Source: Deltaproteobacteria bacterium (GTDB lineage Bacteria; Desulfobacterota; DSM-4660; Desulfatiglandales; HGW-15). Taken from it: 14,234 nt of DNA. The position numbers were made by a program, and so were the translations under genes. Location of the stretch: contig CP070840.1 of assembly GCA_020342025.1 (NCBI GenBank), forward strand, positions 1,901,049 to 1,915,282, in the 5' to 3' direction. The stretch's first letter is position 1; each line of letters starts with the position of its first letter. The notes under the pieces are model-generated. The model ran no database searches. It was given only the letters and a program-made list of their open reading frames with translations, and was not told the origin of the DNA. Shown piece after piece: positions 5,943 through 12,642 of the stretch.

Positions 5943-7415
5943 ATGAGGCCTGAAGAGCGAGCGGAACTCGACCGCATGTTCAATCCCCGGGGCCTGGCAC
6001 TGTTCGGGGGTGTGAGCACAGCCTTTTCATTTGGACAACTGGTTGTCCTGAGCCAGCTCCGTTACGGATATAAAGGAGGGTTTTATCCCATTTCCGAGAA
6101 AGGCGGGGAGATCTCGGGTTTCAAAATCTATAGGAGTTTGGGCGAGGTGAGAGGGCCGGTGGATTTGGCCGCCATCTCAGTCCCGGCCAAAGCCGTACCC
6201 GCAGTCCTCCACGAATGCTTGGATCACGGCGTGGCGGGTGTCCAAATACATTCTGCGGGTTTTTCCGAAACGGGTGAGGAGCAGGGTGCGGCCCTCGAGG
6301 CCGAAGTGGCGAGGATAGGGGCCAACGGACTCCGGGTGCTTGGACCCAACTGTTTCGGCATTCACAGTCCTCGCGCAGGGATTACCCTGTTGCCTGGTCA
6401 CGGCTTCTCCCAAGAACCCGGGCCTGTAGCCTTGATTTCCCAGAGTGGTGGCGTGGCCACAGAGTTCGGTTATGAGGCCCAGTTCATGGGTCTGGGTTTG
6501 AGTAAGGTCATCTCCTATGGGAATGGTTGCGACCTGGATGCGGTGGAGCTGCTCGACTACCTGGCTGATGATCCGGAGACGGGCTACATCGCTGCCTATC
6601 TGGAGGGCGTGAAGGACGGACGACGGTTTTTGGAGATTCTAAGAAGCGCTGCGCGAAGAAAGCCGGTGGTGCTCTGGAAAGCTGGTCTCACCCCGTTGGG
6701 AAGCAGGGCAGCCTTGAGCCACACCGGGTCTATGGCTGGAGAAGACATGGTCTGGGAGGGTGTTTTGACCCAGGCCGGGGCCGCGTCTGTTCAAGGGCTG
6801 GACCAAATGATGGACACCCTCGTGGCGCTCAAGTACCTAAAAAATAGGGGGAGACGCATCGCCCTGCTTGGCGGCGGGGGAGCCCTTGGCGTTTTTGGCT
6901 CGGATCTGGCCTATCACTGGGGCCTTGAAATCCCCAAATTCAGTGAGGAGACGCAAAAAAGGCTCAAGGTCTTCTTTCCGGCCCCTGGCAATAGTATGGC
7001 GAACCCCCTGGACACGGGTTCGCCAGCGGTGCCTACGGAAACCGTTCAGGCCCTGGCCAGAGAGATTTTGACCAGGGAGCCAGTGGATGTGTTGATAATA
7101 ATCATGCTTCTGCGCACGCTAGAAGTGGACCTGCCCACATTTTCTGGGATGAATGAACAGGAACCGCCACCGCGAGGGAGTTATCTTCAGAGCCTGGTGG
7201 AGCCGTTAGCTCAATTGAGGGAGGAGACGGGAAAGGACCTGGTCATGGTCCTGAATAACCGTACCTACCAGCCCGAGGATGTGGGGGTGGAGGCCTTGTC
7301 TAGACAGATGCGCCAGCGGTTTCAGGAGGTAGGTATCCCGGTCTATTCCAGCACTGAGAGGGCATTGTGCGGCATGAGTTACGCACTGACCACCAGATTA
7401 GGTCATAAGAGATAG
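5943..7415 (+). CDS. ADP-forming acyl-CoA synthetase, alpha chain
   Basis: A 490-residue protein of the NDP-forming acyl-CoA synthetase family (acyl-CoA + ADP + phosphate to acid + ATP + CoA, reversible). Domain order is CoA-binding Rossmann (about 8-140, starting FNPRGLALFGGVSTAFSFG), succinyl-CoA-ligase-like flavodoxin domain (about 155-295) and the C-terminal ligase-CoA domain (about 300-480, with NPLDTGSPAVP). The phosphorylated catalytic histidine is His260 in LSHTGSMAG, and the LGPNCFGIHSP and ISQSGGVA signatures are intact. Length is that of a stand-alone alpha chain: the ATP-grasp beta domain needed for nucleotide phosphorylation is neither fused nor encoded nearby in this window. ATG 5943 follows AAAGGG (near 5929-5934). 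It may pair with a beta chain encoded elsewhere, or have a CoA-binding role of its own. Confidence 0.88.
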   Translation: MRPEERAELDRMFNPRGLALFGGVSTAFSFGQLVVLSQLRYGYKGGFYPISEKGGEISGFKIYRSLGEVRGPVDLAAISVPAKAVPAVLHECLDHGVAGVQIHSAGFSETGEEQGAALEAEVARIGANGLRVLGPNCFGIHSPRAGITLLPGHGFSQEPGPVALISQSGGVATEFGYEAQFMGLGLSKVISYGNGCDLDAVELLDYLADDPETGYIAAYLEGVKDGRRFLEILRSAARRKPVVLWKAGLTPLGSRAALSHTGSMAGEDMVWEGVLTQAGAASVQGLDQMMDTLVALKYLKNRGRRIALLGGGGALGVFGSDLAYHWGLEIPKFSEETQKRLKVFFPAPGNSMANPLDTGSPAVPTETVQALAREILTREPVDVLIIIMLLRTLEVDLPTFSGMNEQEPPPRGSYLQSLVEPLAQLREETGKDLVMVLNNRTYQPEDVGVEALSRQMRQRFQEVGIPVYSSTERALCGMSYALTTRLGHKR

Positions 7416-7511
7416 GTCTTCTTCAGAAGGGGCATGGCCTCAATCTTATCACGAGACAAGCTGAAAAAAGATTGTGGCCGTGTCAAAACTCTTGAAAATG
7501 ACTCAAAAATA

Positions 7512-7548
7512 AGGAATTTCGAAGCTAAAAATCAGGGTTTCCCTGATT
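7512..7548 (+). repeat. Dispersed repeat, copy B, with hairpin
   Basis: AGGAATTTCGAAGCTAAAAA followed by TCAGGG (7512-7537) corresponds to copy A at 4735-4757. Here the right end folds: AATCAGGG (7530-7537), TTT, CCCTGATT (7541-7548), an 8-base perfect stem. The sequence after it is GCGATTTATC, not a U tract, so it is not a classical terminator. A 60-codon reading frame crosses this region (7434-7616) but lacks a ribosome site and I treat it as non-coding. Confidence 0.55.
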
Positions 7549-7575
7549 GCGATTTATCTTTTCCAAATCTAATAT
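7547..7575 (+). promoter_or_regulatory. Possible sigma70 promoter for the PilZ gene
   Basis: TTGCGA (7547-7552), 17-base spacer, TAATAT (7570-7575): 8 of 12 consensus positions. It begins at the edge of the repeat hairpin, and would give a leader of about 75-85 bases to the PilZ gene. Confidence 0.3.
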
Positions 7576-7652
7576 GGACGCATGTGAAGGATTTTTTGCG
7601 GCTGTTGGAGGCCTGAAAAGAGGATTTTCTCAGTGGTCCATTTCATTGTGGG

Positions 7653-8042
7653 ATGAAAGTGTTAATGAGCAAAATTGAAATCGTCGAACGAAGGAGGCAT
7701 AATAGATTCCAAGCAGAAGATGGTGCTTATGCTGCGATCAGACCCCAATATGACAAAATTGGCCAAATCATAGACGTCAGCCGAGGGGGGCTGGCATTTC
7801 GTTGTATGGTTTCGGGTAGCCACGAGGATGAATCTTCTGAAATGGACATCTTCTTGATAGGAGATGGTTTTTATCTGGACAAGGTGCCGTTTAAAACCGT
7901 TTCGGATCAGGGAATGCCAAAGAGATTATCTCCCGGCCCCCAAGCAATGCGGCGCTGTGGCGTGCAATTCGGAGAGCTTACCCAAACGCAGGCCCTTAAG
8001 CTGGAAGAGTTCATCCTGAAACACACCATTGACGAGGCTTGA
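7653..8042 (+). CDS. PilZ-domain cyclic-di-GMP receptor
   Basis: A 129-residue single-domain protein (125 if ATG 7665 is used). Both c-di-GMP-binding motifs are present: the arginine motif RxxxR in ERRRHNRF near the N-terminus and D-x-S-x-x-G in IIDVSRGGLAF about 35 residues later. The rest fits a small beta-barrel plus a C-terminal helix (LKLEEFILKHTI). Such proteins bind cyclic-di-GMP and change the activity of a partner in motility, secretion or polysaccharide export; no partner is encoded next door. The start is uncertain: GTGGG lies very close to ATG 7653 and GGATGAAAG lies before ATG 7665. No transcription terminator is evident after it. Confidence 0.88.
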   Translation: MKVLMSKIEIVERRRHNRFQAEDGAYAAIRPQYDKIGQIIDVSRGGLAFRCMVSGSHEDESSEMDIFLIGDGFYLDKVPFKTVSDQGMPKRLSPGPQAMRRCGVQFGELTQTQALKLEEFILKHTIDEA

Positions 8043-8271
8043 GGTTAGATCATATCAACCTTCCTTCCTTTAATCACTCCCCCATTTCCATGACCTCCCC
8101 TCATAGTCCGTTGACTATCGTCCCTGGTCCGTTGTAAAGAAGCATTATCTGAACTGGAGAAGAGACGTGTCAAACACCCAATAAGGTATGCTTTCATAGG
8201 ACCTGCTCTTGCGGTTGATATCCAGAAACCCATACGCCCCTTAATTTCCTTCACCAAGTTTCGAAGGCCCC

Positions 8272-8922
8272 ATGGAAAAGGGATCCAAGGAAACAGACAA
8301 GTATTCTCGAGGCAACCCTCACGCACGGCTTGACTGGCCTCTAAGGCTGAGTGAAAAGATCGTTGTGGCACCTCCATATGGGAACCTCTCAGCAGGAGAG
8401 AATGAGTTGGTCATCAGGATAGACCCAGGACTGGCGTTTGGGAGCGGAACACATCCCACAACGGCCCTTTGCTTGAGTATGATTGAAACGTACTTGAAAA
8501 AGGGAGATGACTTCCTGGACGTGGGGACCGGCAGTGGCATCCTCATGATCGCTGCGGCCCAGTTGGGAGCAGAAATGGTGGTGGGAATCGACAAAAATGA
8601 GAGGGCGGCGCAGATTGCCCGTCAAAATCTTATCTTGAATGACGTGGAAGAGGGGCGATTCCAGGTCATGGTGGGGAATCTTCTGGAGGGTGTGAAGAAA
8701 CGCTTCGACATGGTTGTTGCCAACATCCTGACAGAAATCGTTGTGGATCTCTTGGATGACATCGGTAGGGTTCTAAAGAAATCGGGCCTCTTTATTTGCT
8801 CGGGGATGATTGAGAGAAACACGCATCGGGTTGTTTCAAAGATGAAACGGCGGGATTTGGAAGTTGTGGAGATGCGTACGAAAGAATACTGGGTTTCCAT
8901 AACCGCAAAGCAGAAGGCGTAG
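8272..8922 (+). CDS. PrmA-type SAM methyltransferase lacking the L11-binding domain
   Basis: A 216-residue protein matching the catalytic half of ribosomal protein L11 methyltransferase (PrmA). Seen in order: IRIDPGLAFGSGTHPTTALCL, the PrmA linker signature; LDVGTGSGILMIAA, SAM motif I; VVGIDKNERAA, the acidic loop; and VVANILTEIVVDLL, the motif IV region with the family's N-I-L in place of NPPY. Full PrmA is about 290 residues; the N-terminal domain that positions L11 is missing. Upstream in this frame a TAA at 8242-8244 blocks extension, and the other frames show no PrmA-like N-terminus, so the protein is either a genuinely short paralogue with another substrate or a truncated copy. The ATG at 8272 has only GAAGG nearby (8263-8267) as ribosome site. 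Confidence 0.85.
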   Translation: MEKGSKETDKYSRGNPHARLDWPLRLSEKIVVAPPYGNLSAGENELVIRIDPGLAFGSGTHPTTALCLSMIETYLKKGDDFLDVGTGSGILMIAAAQLGAEMVVGIDKNERAAQIARQNLILNDVEEGRFQVMVGNLLEGVKKRFDMVVANILTEIVVDLLDDIGRVLKKSGLFICSGMIERNTHRVVSKMKRRDLEVVEMRTKEYWVSITAKQKA

Positions 8923-9010
8923 ATTTGGTGGGTAATGATAACTCCATGAACTGGGTGGAATGGGTCCGAGCAAGACGAGCATAAGAGAAAGAGAGGTATA
9001 GGAGAGTATT

Positions 9011-9403
9011 GTGAAAGAGGAAATCAAAGAGAGGATTTTGGAAGCCCTTAGAGGAATTCCTGAAGGCCACCTGGCCGATGCGGTGATCAAAGAGACCATC
9101 CGTTGCGTCCTGTACCAATATTTGAAGGAACAAGGACTTCAACCCATCCCCGCGTTTCGTAACCCTCGCTTTCCAGAGGGGCCAGTGGACATGGTGGGAA
9201 TGAAGGGGGATCAACAGCTAGAAGTCGCCTTTTGCAGTAATCCTACTGTGGAATTGCAGGACGTGAAGAGCCTGGATCGGGTGCCCTGCGAGAAGAGAAT
9301 AGTGATCAGTTTTTCTCAATTGGAAAAAAAAGTTAAGATGAGCACCTTCTATCTCAAGCCGGGGATAGAACATATTTACATTTACGACACAGAGCAACGC
9401 TAG
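9011..9403 (+). CDS. Conserved-looking protein of unknown function
   Basis: A 130-residue soluble protein that I do not recognise. It begins with an amphipathic helix (EEIKERILEALRGIPEGHLADAVIKE), followed by a helical segment and then a beta-rich half: PVDMVG, QLEVAFCS, KRIVISF, HIYIYDTE. The spacing of VDMVG and LEVAF is reminiscent of PD-(D/E)xK folds (acidic residue, strand, ExK), but the Lys is replaced by Ala, so nuclease activity cannot be claimed. The GTG start at 9011 has AGGAGAG (near 9000-9006) in place. It follows the methyltransferase by 88 bases on the same strand and may share its transcript. Confidence 0.6.
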   Translation: MKEEIKERILEALRGIPEGHLADAVIKETIRCVLYQYLKEQGLQPIPAFRNPRFPEGPVDMVGMKGDQQLEVAFCSNPTVELQDVKSLDRVPCEKRIVISFSQLEKKVKMSTFYLKPGIEHIYIYDTEQR

Positions 9404-9522
9404 GGTGGGTACAGATCGAAGTGAGAAGAGGCCTATTTTAGAGATTTCCTTTTAAGAGGGACAAGGTCGATTTAAGAAACGCTGCCGTTGGGGTCTAGAG
9501 AAGGGCTTCCTTTTCAGGTGGA

Positions 9523-9541
9523 CTGAGCAGGTTATGCTCAG
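9523..9541. repeat. Hairpin overlapping the stop codon of the - strand gene
   Basis: CTGAGCA-GGTTA-TGCTCAG, a perfect 7-base stem lying between two convergent genes and including the TGA stop of the - strand gene. No U tract follows on either strand, so it is at best a weak terminator or a 3'-end stability element. Confidence 0.4.
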
Positions 9542-9756
9542 GCCGCATCATGGTATTCGAGCATATAGTGAGTGACAATGGAGACCACGCAGTTTTTGCA
9601 AAGGACAATTGGATTGGATTGGGCATCAAAAAATTCAATTCTAACGGTTACGTACTTTTCTTCAATCTCATCTGACGGCGCTTCTATTTCAGATTGCATT
9701 TCTGCAATCTCTTGTCCACTCTCAATAGGTTTTTCACAAACATAACACTCTGCCAT
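9538..9756 (-). CDS. Small four-cysteine (zinc-binding) protein
   Basis: A 72-residue acidic protein with two CxxC knuckles, C4-Y-V-C7 at the N-terminus and C53-K-N-C56 near the C-terminus, spaced to bind one zinc ion. The intervening 45 residues are Glu-rich and then form strands (KYVTVRIEFFDAQ). It is the only - strand gene in the window and is divergent from the potassium channel gene. AAGGGGGTG precedes the ATG by about 6 bases, and a good promoter lies just upstream. No signal peptide or membrane segment is visible. Function is unknown; such knuckle proteins often bind nucleic acid or a protein partner. Confidence 0.75.
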   Translation of the reverse strand: MAECYVCEKPIESGQEIAEMQSEIEAPSDEIEEKYVTVRIEFFDAQSNPIVLCKNCVVSIVTHYMLEYHDAA

Positions 9757-9784
9757 TGTTTCACCCCCTTTTCCAATACGGAAT

Positions 9785-9813
9785 ATTATACTATTCGGGG
9801 AGAATTATTCCAA
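9785..9813 (-). promoter_or_regulatory. Sigma70 promoter for the - strand zinc-protein gene
   Basis: Reading on the - strand: TTGGAA (9813-9808), 17-base spacer, TATAAT (9790-9785). The -10 box is perfect, and the predicted start is about 20 bases from the ATG's ribosome site. It is divergent from the + strand promoter at 9890-9918, with about 75 bases between them. Confidence 0.65.
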
Positions 9814-9889
9814 AGGGAAATATGGGATTGGGACTAAGTTATAGACGATATCCTAATGGCCTTTTATTCGTCGAAGTGCTTTAAAACAC

Positions 9890-9918
9890 TTGACTTTTAG
9901 GTGACATTTCTCTATCAT
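9890..9918 (+). promoter_or_regulatory. Sigma70 promoter for the potassium channel gene
   Basis: TTGACT (9890-9895), 17-base spacer, TATCAT (9913-9918), 10 of 12 consensus positions. It shares the ACTTGACTTTT context with promoters at 4800 and 13676. Transcription would start near 9925, giving a leader of about 130 bases. Confidence 0.75.
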
Positions 9919-9924
9919 AAGTCT

Positions 9925-10054
9925 ATCTCTTCTTCGTGCTATCCTTAGGGAGAAACGCCCCGAAAAGGCGCACACCTATCTCTCGGCAGATCCTGGCTGT
10001 TCTGCAGGGGGCCTGCGAAATTCACATCCGAGATATCCGAATAAGGTAAGAACT
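9925..10054 (+). promoter_or_regulatory. Structured 5' leader of the channel gene
   Basis: The leader can fold into CGCC-ccgaaaa-GGCG (9956-9970) and an outer helix TCTCGG (9981-9986) with CCGAGA (10028-10033). Inside this helix two small hairpins compete: GCAGA/TCTGC (9986-9990 with 10001-10005) and GCAGG-GGG-CCTGC (10004-10016), sharing bases 10004-10005. No known riboswitch consensus is recognised. The ribosome site AAGGTAAG lies about 5 bases before ATG 10055. Confidence 0.4.
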
Positions 10055-10879
10055 ATGCCTCACCGTTTCAGGGAAACCATTCAATTTTATTTGATTGACT
10101 GCAAGACACGGTTGGGCAAGCTGATTGATGCTTTCATCATCCTGAACCTTTTTATTTGCGCCATCTTCGTCATTGACACCTATCCTGTTTCTGCGGCAAA
10201 CACCGCCTTTTTGTGGAAGGTGGAGGTTATCATTGTCCTGTTTTTCATAGTTGAGTATGCAGCAAGGCTTTATGGCGCAGAAAGTAGGCTCAAGCAGTTG
10301 GTGGATGTCTACAGCATAATTGATCTTATCGCTATTCTACCCACGCTTGCGCTGCTTGTTCTTCCTGTATTCGGCATCACGCTCAATTTTGGCTTTGTGA
10401 AGCTAATCAGGATTTTCAGGGTGTTCAGGATCTTCAGATTTCTAAGATTTACCGCAGACCCTTATTTCTTCTTCGGTAGCATCACCCAGCAGCTGCTGAA
10501 AGTGGTGAGGTTGGTTCTGACCATACTCATGATTTTTTTCATTTCTTCGGGACTGTTTTTCTATGTGGAGCAGGACATAAACACGAAAGTCAAGAACTTC
10601 GGCGACGCGTTCTATTTCACAGTGGTTGCCTTAACAACCGCAGGATTCGGTGACATCACGCCCAAATCCGATGCAGGAAAGTGGGTCACCGTCCTCATGA
10701 TATTATCAGGCATCATCCTCATTCCCTGGCAGATCAGTCGCATTGTCAGGGAGTGGGTACACATGGCGTCAAAAGCGGAGATCGTCTGCCCGGGGTGCGG
10801 TCTGCGCTACCATGAAAGGGATGCCTCCCATTGCAAGGCCTGCGGACATCTTATTTACCAGGAGTATGACGGAGACTAG
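10055..10879 (+). CDS. Voltage-gated-type potassium channel with C-terminal zinc ribbon
   Basis: A 274-residue inner-membrane channel subunit of the six-helix ion-transport family, expected to work as a tetramer. Hydrophobic S1-S3 segments are followed by an S4 voltage sensor with Arg at every third position (IRIFRVFRIFRFLRF). The pore filter is T194-T-A-G-F-G-D200, where most potassium channels have TVGYGD; GFG filters are known in some potassium channels. After S6 (VTVLMILSGIILIPWQI) the cytoplasmic tail carries a zinc ribbon with C245, C248, C260 and C263 (CPGCG...CKACG), in place of an RCK or cyclic-nucleotide domain. It is preceded by its own promoter and a structured leader, and followed after 54 bases by an RraB-like gene. 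The ribbon could gate the channel or bind a partner; that is inference. Confidence 0.9.
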   Translation: MPHRFRETIQFYLIDCKTRLGKLIDAFIILNLFICAIFVIDTYPVSAANTAFLWKVEVIIVLFFIVEYAARLYGAESRLKQLVDVYSIIDLIAILPTLALLVLPVFGITLNFGFVKLIRIFRVFRIFRFLRFTADPYFFFGSITQQLLKVVRLVLTILMIFFISSGLFFYVEQDINTKVKNFGDAFYFTVVALTTAGFGDITPKSDAGKWVTVLMILSGIILIPWQISRIVREWVHMASKAEIVCPGCGLRYHERDASHCKACGHLIYQEYDGD

Positions 10880-10933
10880 CCTTGGGAATGCGAATGTATC
10901 TTAGATCAATTGTACGAGAAGGTGGGTGGAACG

Positions 10934-11179
10934 ATGGAATATTCACTATATTTCGTGTCTGAAGACAAGGCGAGGCGGTCGAGCGAGTTTTTGGGGAAGC
11001 ATGGTTTTGAACTGCATAAGCTGGGGTGGAGTCGAGCCAATGATTCATACTATGTGGTTGTAAGAAAGCCTATTCAGCCTGAGGAAGCGGAGCCCTTGCT
11101 CCGGGCCGCCTGCAAGAGATTTGGTGGGGTCTATAAGGACTACTTTTCTGAAACTGGACAGATAATAAAGCCAAAATGA
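10934..11179 (+). CDS. RraB-like small protein
   Basis: An 81-residue protein resembling the RraB domain, known in E. coli as a regulator of RNase E. It begins YSLYFVSEDKARRSSEFL and GKHGFELHKLGW, matching the YF-xSE-x-A-x(n)-L-x-x-x-G-F-E pattern, and ends with RFGGVYKDYFSE, comparable to the GGEYDGWE of RraB proteins. The family also includes many proteins with unknown targets, so RNase E control is not claimed. The frame stays open to TTG 10910, but ATG 10934 is chosen because GGTGGGTGG (10921-10929) lies 4 bases upstream and the domain begins there. It follows the channel gene closely with no terminator seen between, so cotranscription is likely. Confidence 0.55.
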   Translation: MEYSLYFVSEDKARRSSEFLGKHGFELHKLGWSRANDSYYVVVRKPIQPEEAEPLLRAACKRFGGVYKDYFSETGQIIKPK

Positions 11180-11304
11180 GAATGCAGATCTGGCACCATC
11201 CTTGAGGCAGTGCCCCTTTCGTCATGGAAGGGAAAGCTCCTGTTCTCTTTGAACGGCACACCTGCTCGCATATTCAACCAACCATTCAAACACACGCCAT
11301 CCAA

Positions 11305-11348
11305 CCAGAGGGCCTCTAGCCGCCACTGACGTGGCCCTGGCTGTTTTG
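11305..11348 (+). terminator. Possible terminator between the RraB-like and FAD genes
   Basis: GCCAC-TGAC-GTGGC (11322-11335) is a perfect 5-base hairpin that can extend outward, CCAG...GGCC with GGCC...CTGG (with a two-base bulge), and is followed by CTGTTTTGG. Only four T residues follow, so it is a weak candidate. Apart from this and the following promoter, nothing else is seen in the 225-base gap. Confidence 0.35.
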
Positions 11349-11356
11349 GTGCCTCC

Positions 11357-11385
11357 TTGACGCCCAGGCGCATTTCCATTATATG
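11357..11385 (+). promoter_or_regulatory. Possible sigma70 promoter for the FAD oxidoreductase gene
   Basis: TTGACG (11357-11362), 17-base spacer, TATATG (11380-11385): 9 of 12 consensus positions, with a poor last -10 base. Transcription would start near 11391, only about 14 bases before the start codon and directly at the AGGAAGGA ribosome site, so the leader would be very short. Confidence 0.42.
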
Positions 11386-11404
11386 CGGTCTCAGGAAGGA
11401 CGGA

Positions 11405-12532
11405 ATGATGGTCGAAAAATCTGGTTTTGATGCGATTATAATCGGGTGCGGCATTGCCGGCGCTTCGCTCGCCTACTTTCTCACTCAGCGGGGCATGACT
11501 GACGTTCTGGTCCTGGAACGGGAGGAGCAACCGGGGTATCACGCCACAGGACGTTCTGCCGCCGTATTGGTGGAGTTCGATCTTATCCCCTCGGTCCAGC
11601 AGTTGAAGATACTGGGCGCTCAGTTTCTCCGAGACCCGCCAAGCGGTTTTTCAGAGAACCCTCTGCTTCGGCCGTCAGGAATCCTCGTTATGGTAAAGGG
11701 ACCATTGTGGGAATTGGCCCAGCAGATGGTCCCGGGTTTAAGGCAAGAGGGCGTTTTGTTGGATCTACTATCGCAGGATGAGGCCTTGTCCATCGTCCCG
11801 GTCATCTCTCCTGTCAACTTTGATGGCGCTATCCTTTTTCCCGAAGACGGACACATAGATGTACATGAACTCTTGTGGAGTTACCTGCGAAATGCGAGAC
11901 GCCGGGGGGCGGAGCTTCACCTCGGTGAGGAGGTAAAAGGACTGAAGGTGGGGCGGGGTAGGTGTGAAGGCGTCATCACCAGCGCCGGAGCATATCACTC
12001 TGCCTGGGTCATAGACGCTGCTGGTGCATGGGCCGGAAACATCAGGGGGTGGGCAGGTCCGTCCTCTGTTCAGCTCACACCCTATCGCCGTACCATCATC
12101 ACTTTTGCCGCTCCTGAAGGGCTGGAGGTGAAAACATGGCCCCTTGCTGCTGATCTGAGCCATGAGCTTTATTTCTCTCCTGAATCAGGAGGGCTGCTGG
12201 CTAGTCCGATGGATGAGGAGCCAGTGGAGCCCTGCGACGCCCGTCCTGATGATCTGGTGGTTGCAGAGACAATCGAGCGCCTGAAGCAACTTACGCCCCG
12301 GCTGGTGCCCAAGTCCATCATCCGCAAGTGGGCTGGGTTAAGGACATTTGCGCCCGATCAGGCCATGGTCATTGGTGAGGATCCCTTACTGAAGGGGTTT
12401 TTCTGGCTATCGGGCCAGGGCGGGGCTGGCATAGAGACGAGTGCCGCAGTGGGTCAAATTGCATCTGATCTGATATTAGAGGGCCGGACGGGGCTCATGG
12501 ATGTGAAAACCATCTCTCCAGGAAGATTCTAA
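11405..12532 (+). CDS. FAD-dependent amino-acid dehydrogenase, DauA-like (DAO family)
   Basis: A 375-residue D-amino-acid oxidase-family flavoprotein, closest by eye to Pseudomonas D-arginine dehydrogenase (DauA), which oxidises D-amino acids to 2-oxoacids and ammonia without using oxygen directly. FAD is bound by IIIGCGIAGASLAYFL at the N-terminus. Shared with DauA: PGYHATGRSAA (active-site His), PYRRTIITF (Arg), ELYFSPESGGLLASP (Tyr), WAGLRTFAPDQ (Arg) and GFFWLSGQGGAGIETSAA. Two DauA positions that I recall as active-site residues differ: the Tyr after GRSAA is not kept, and the Glu that binds the arginine side chain is replaced in RPSGILVM, so D-arginine is unlikely to be the preferred substrate. 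ATG 11405 is chosen over the TTG at 11357, which falls in the -35 box; AGGAAGGA (11393-11400) serves it or the adjacent ATG 11408. Confidence 0.87.
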   Translation: MMVEKSGFDAIIIGCGIAGASLAYFLTQRGMTDVLVLEREEQPGYHATGRSAAVLVEFDLIPSVQQLKILGAQFLRDPPSGFSENPLLRPSGILVMVKGPLWELAQQMVPGLRQEGVLLDLLSQDEALSIVPVISPVNFDGAILFPEDGHIDVHELLWSYLRNARRRGAELHLGEEVKGLKVGRGRCEGVITSAGAYHSAWVIDAAGAWAGNIRGWAGPSSVQLTPYRRTIITFAAPEGLEVKTWPLAADLSHELYFSPESGGLLASPMDEEPVEPCDARPDDLVVAETIERLKQLTPRLVPKSIIRKWAGLRTFAPDQAMVIGEDPLLKGFFWLSGQGGAGIETSAAVGQIASDLILEGRTGLMDVKTISPGRF

Positions 12533-12545
12533 ACTCTCGTTTTTC

Positions 12546-12573
12546 TTGACTTTTAGATGATATCGAATATTAT
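12546..12573 (+). promoter_or_regulatory. Sigma70 promoter for the M48-family lipoprotein gene
   Basis: TTGACT (12546-12551), 16-base spacer, TATTAT (12568-12573), 10 of 12 consensus positions. It begins only 14 bases after the FAD gene's stop codon, so the lipoprotein gene has its own promoter. Predicted start is near 12580 with a leader of about 60 bases. Confidence 0.7.
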
Positions 12574-12642
12574 GTAAACCTATCGCAAACCCTATGTTCA
12601 GCCCCTTTGTGCTACACACGATAAGGCCTGGAGAAAAGTGCG

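Noticed and set aside
7434..7616. 60-codon + strand frame
   Set aside because: It runs through the dispersed repeat and hairpin, has no ribosome site and no family-like features.
8111..8138. TTGACT with TGTAAA 16 bases downstream as a promoter for the methyltransferase
   Set aside because: The -10 box is poor, and the TTGACT lies in a short direct repeat of GTCCGTTG; too weak to list.
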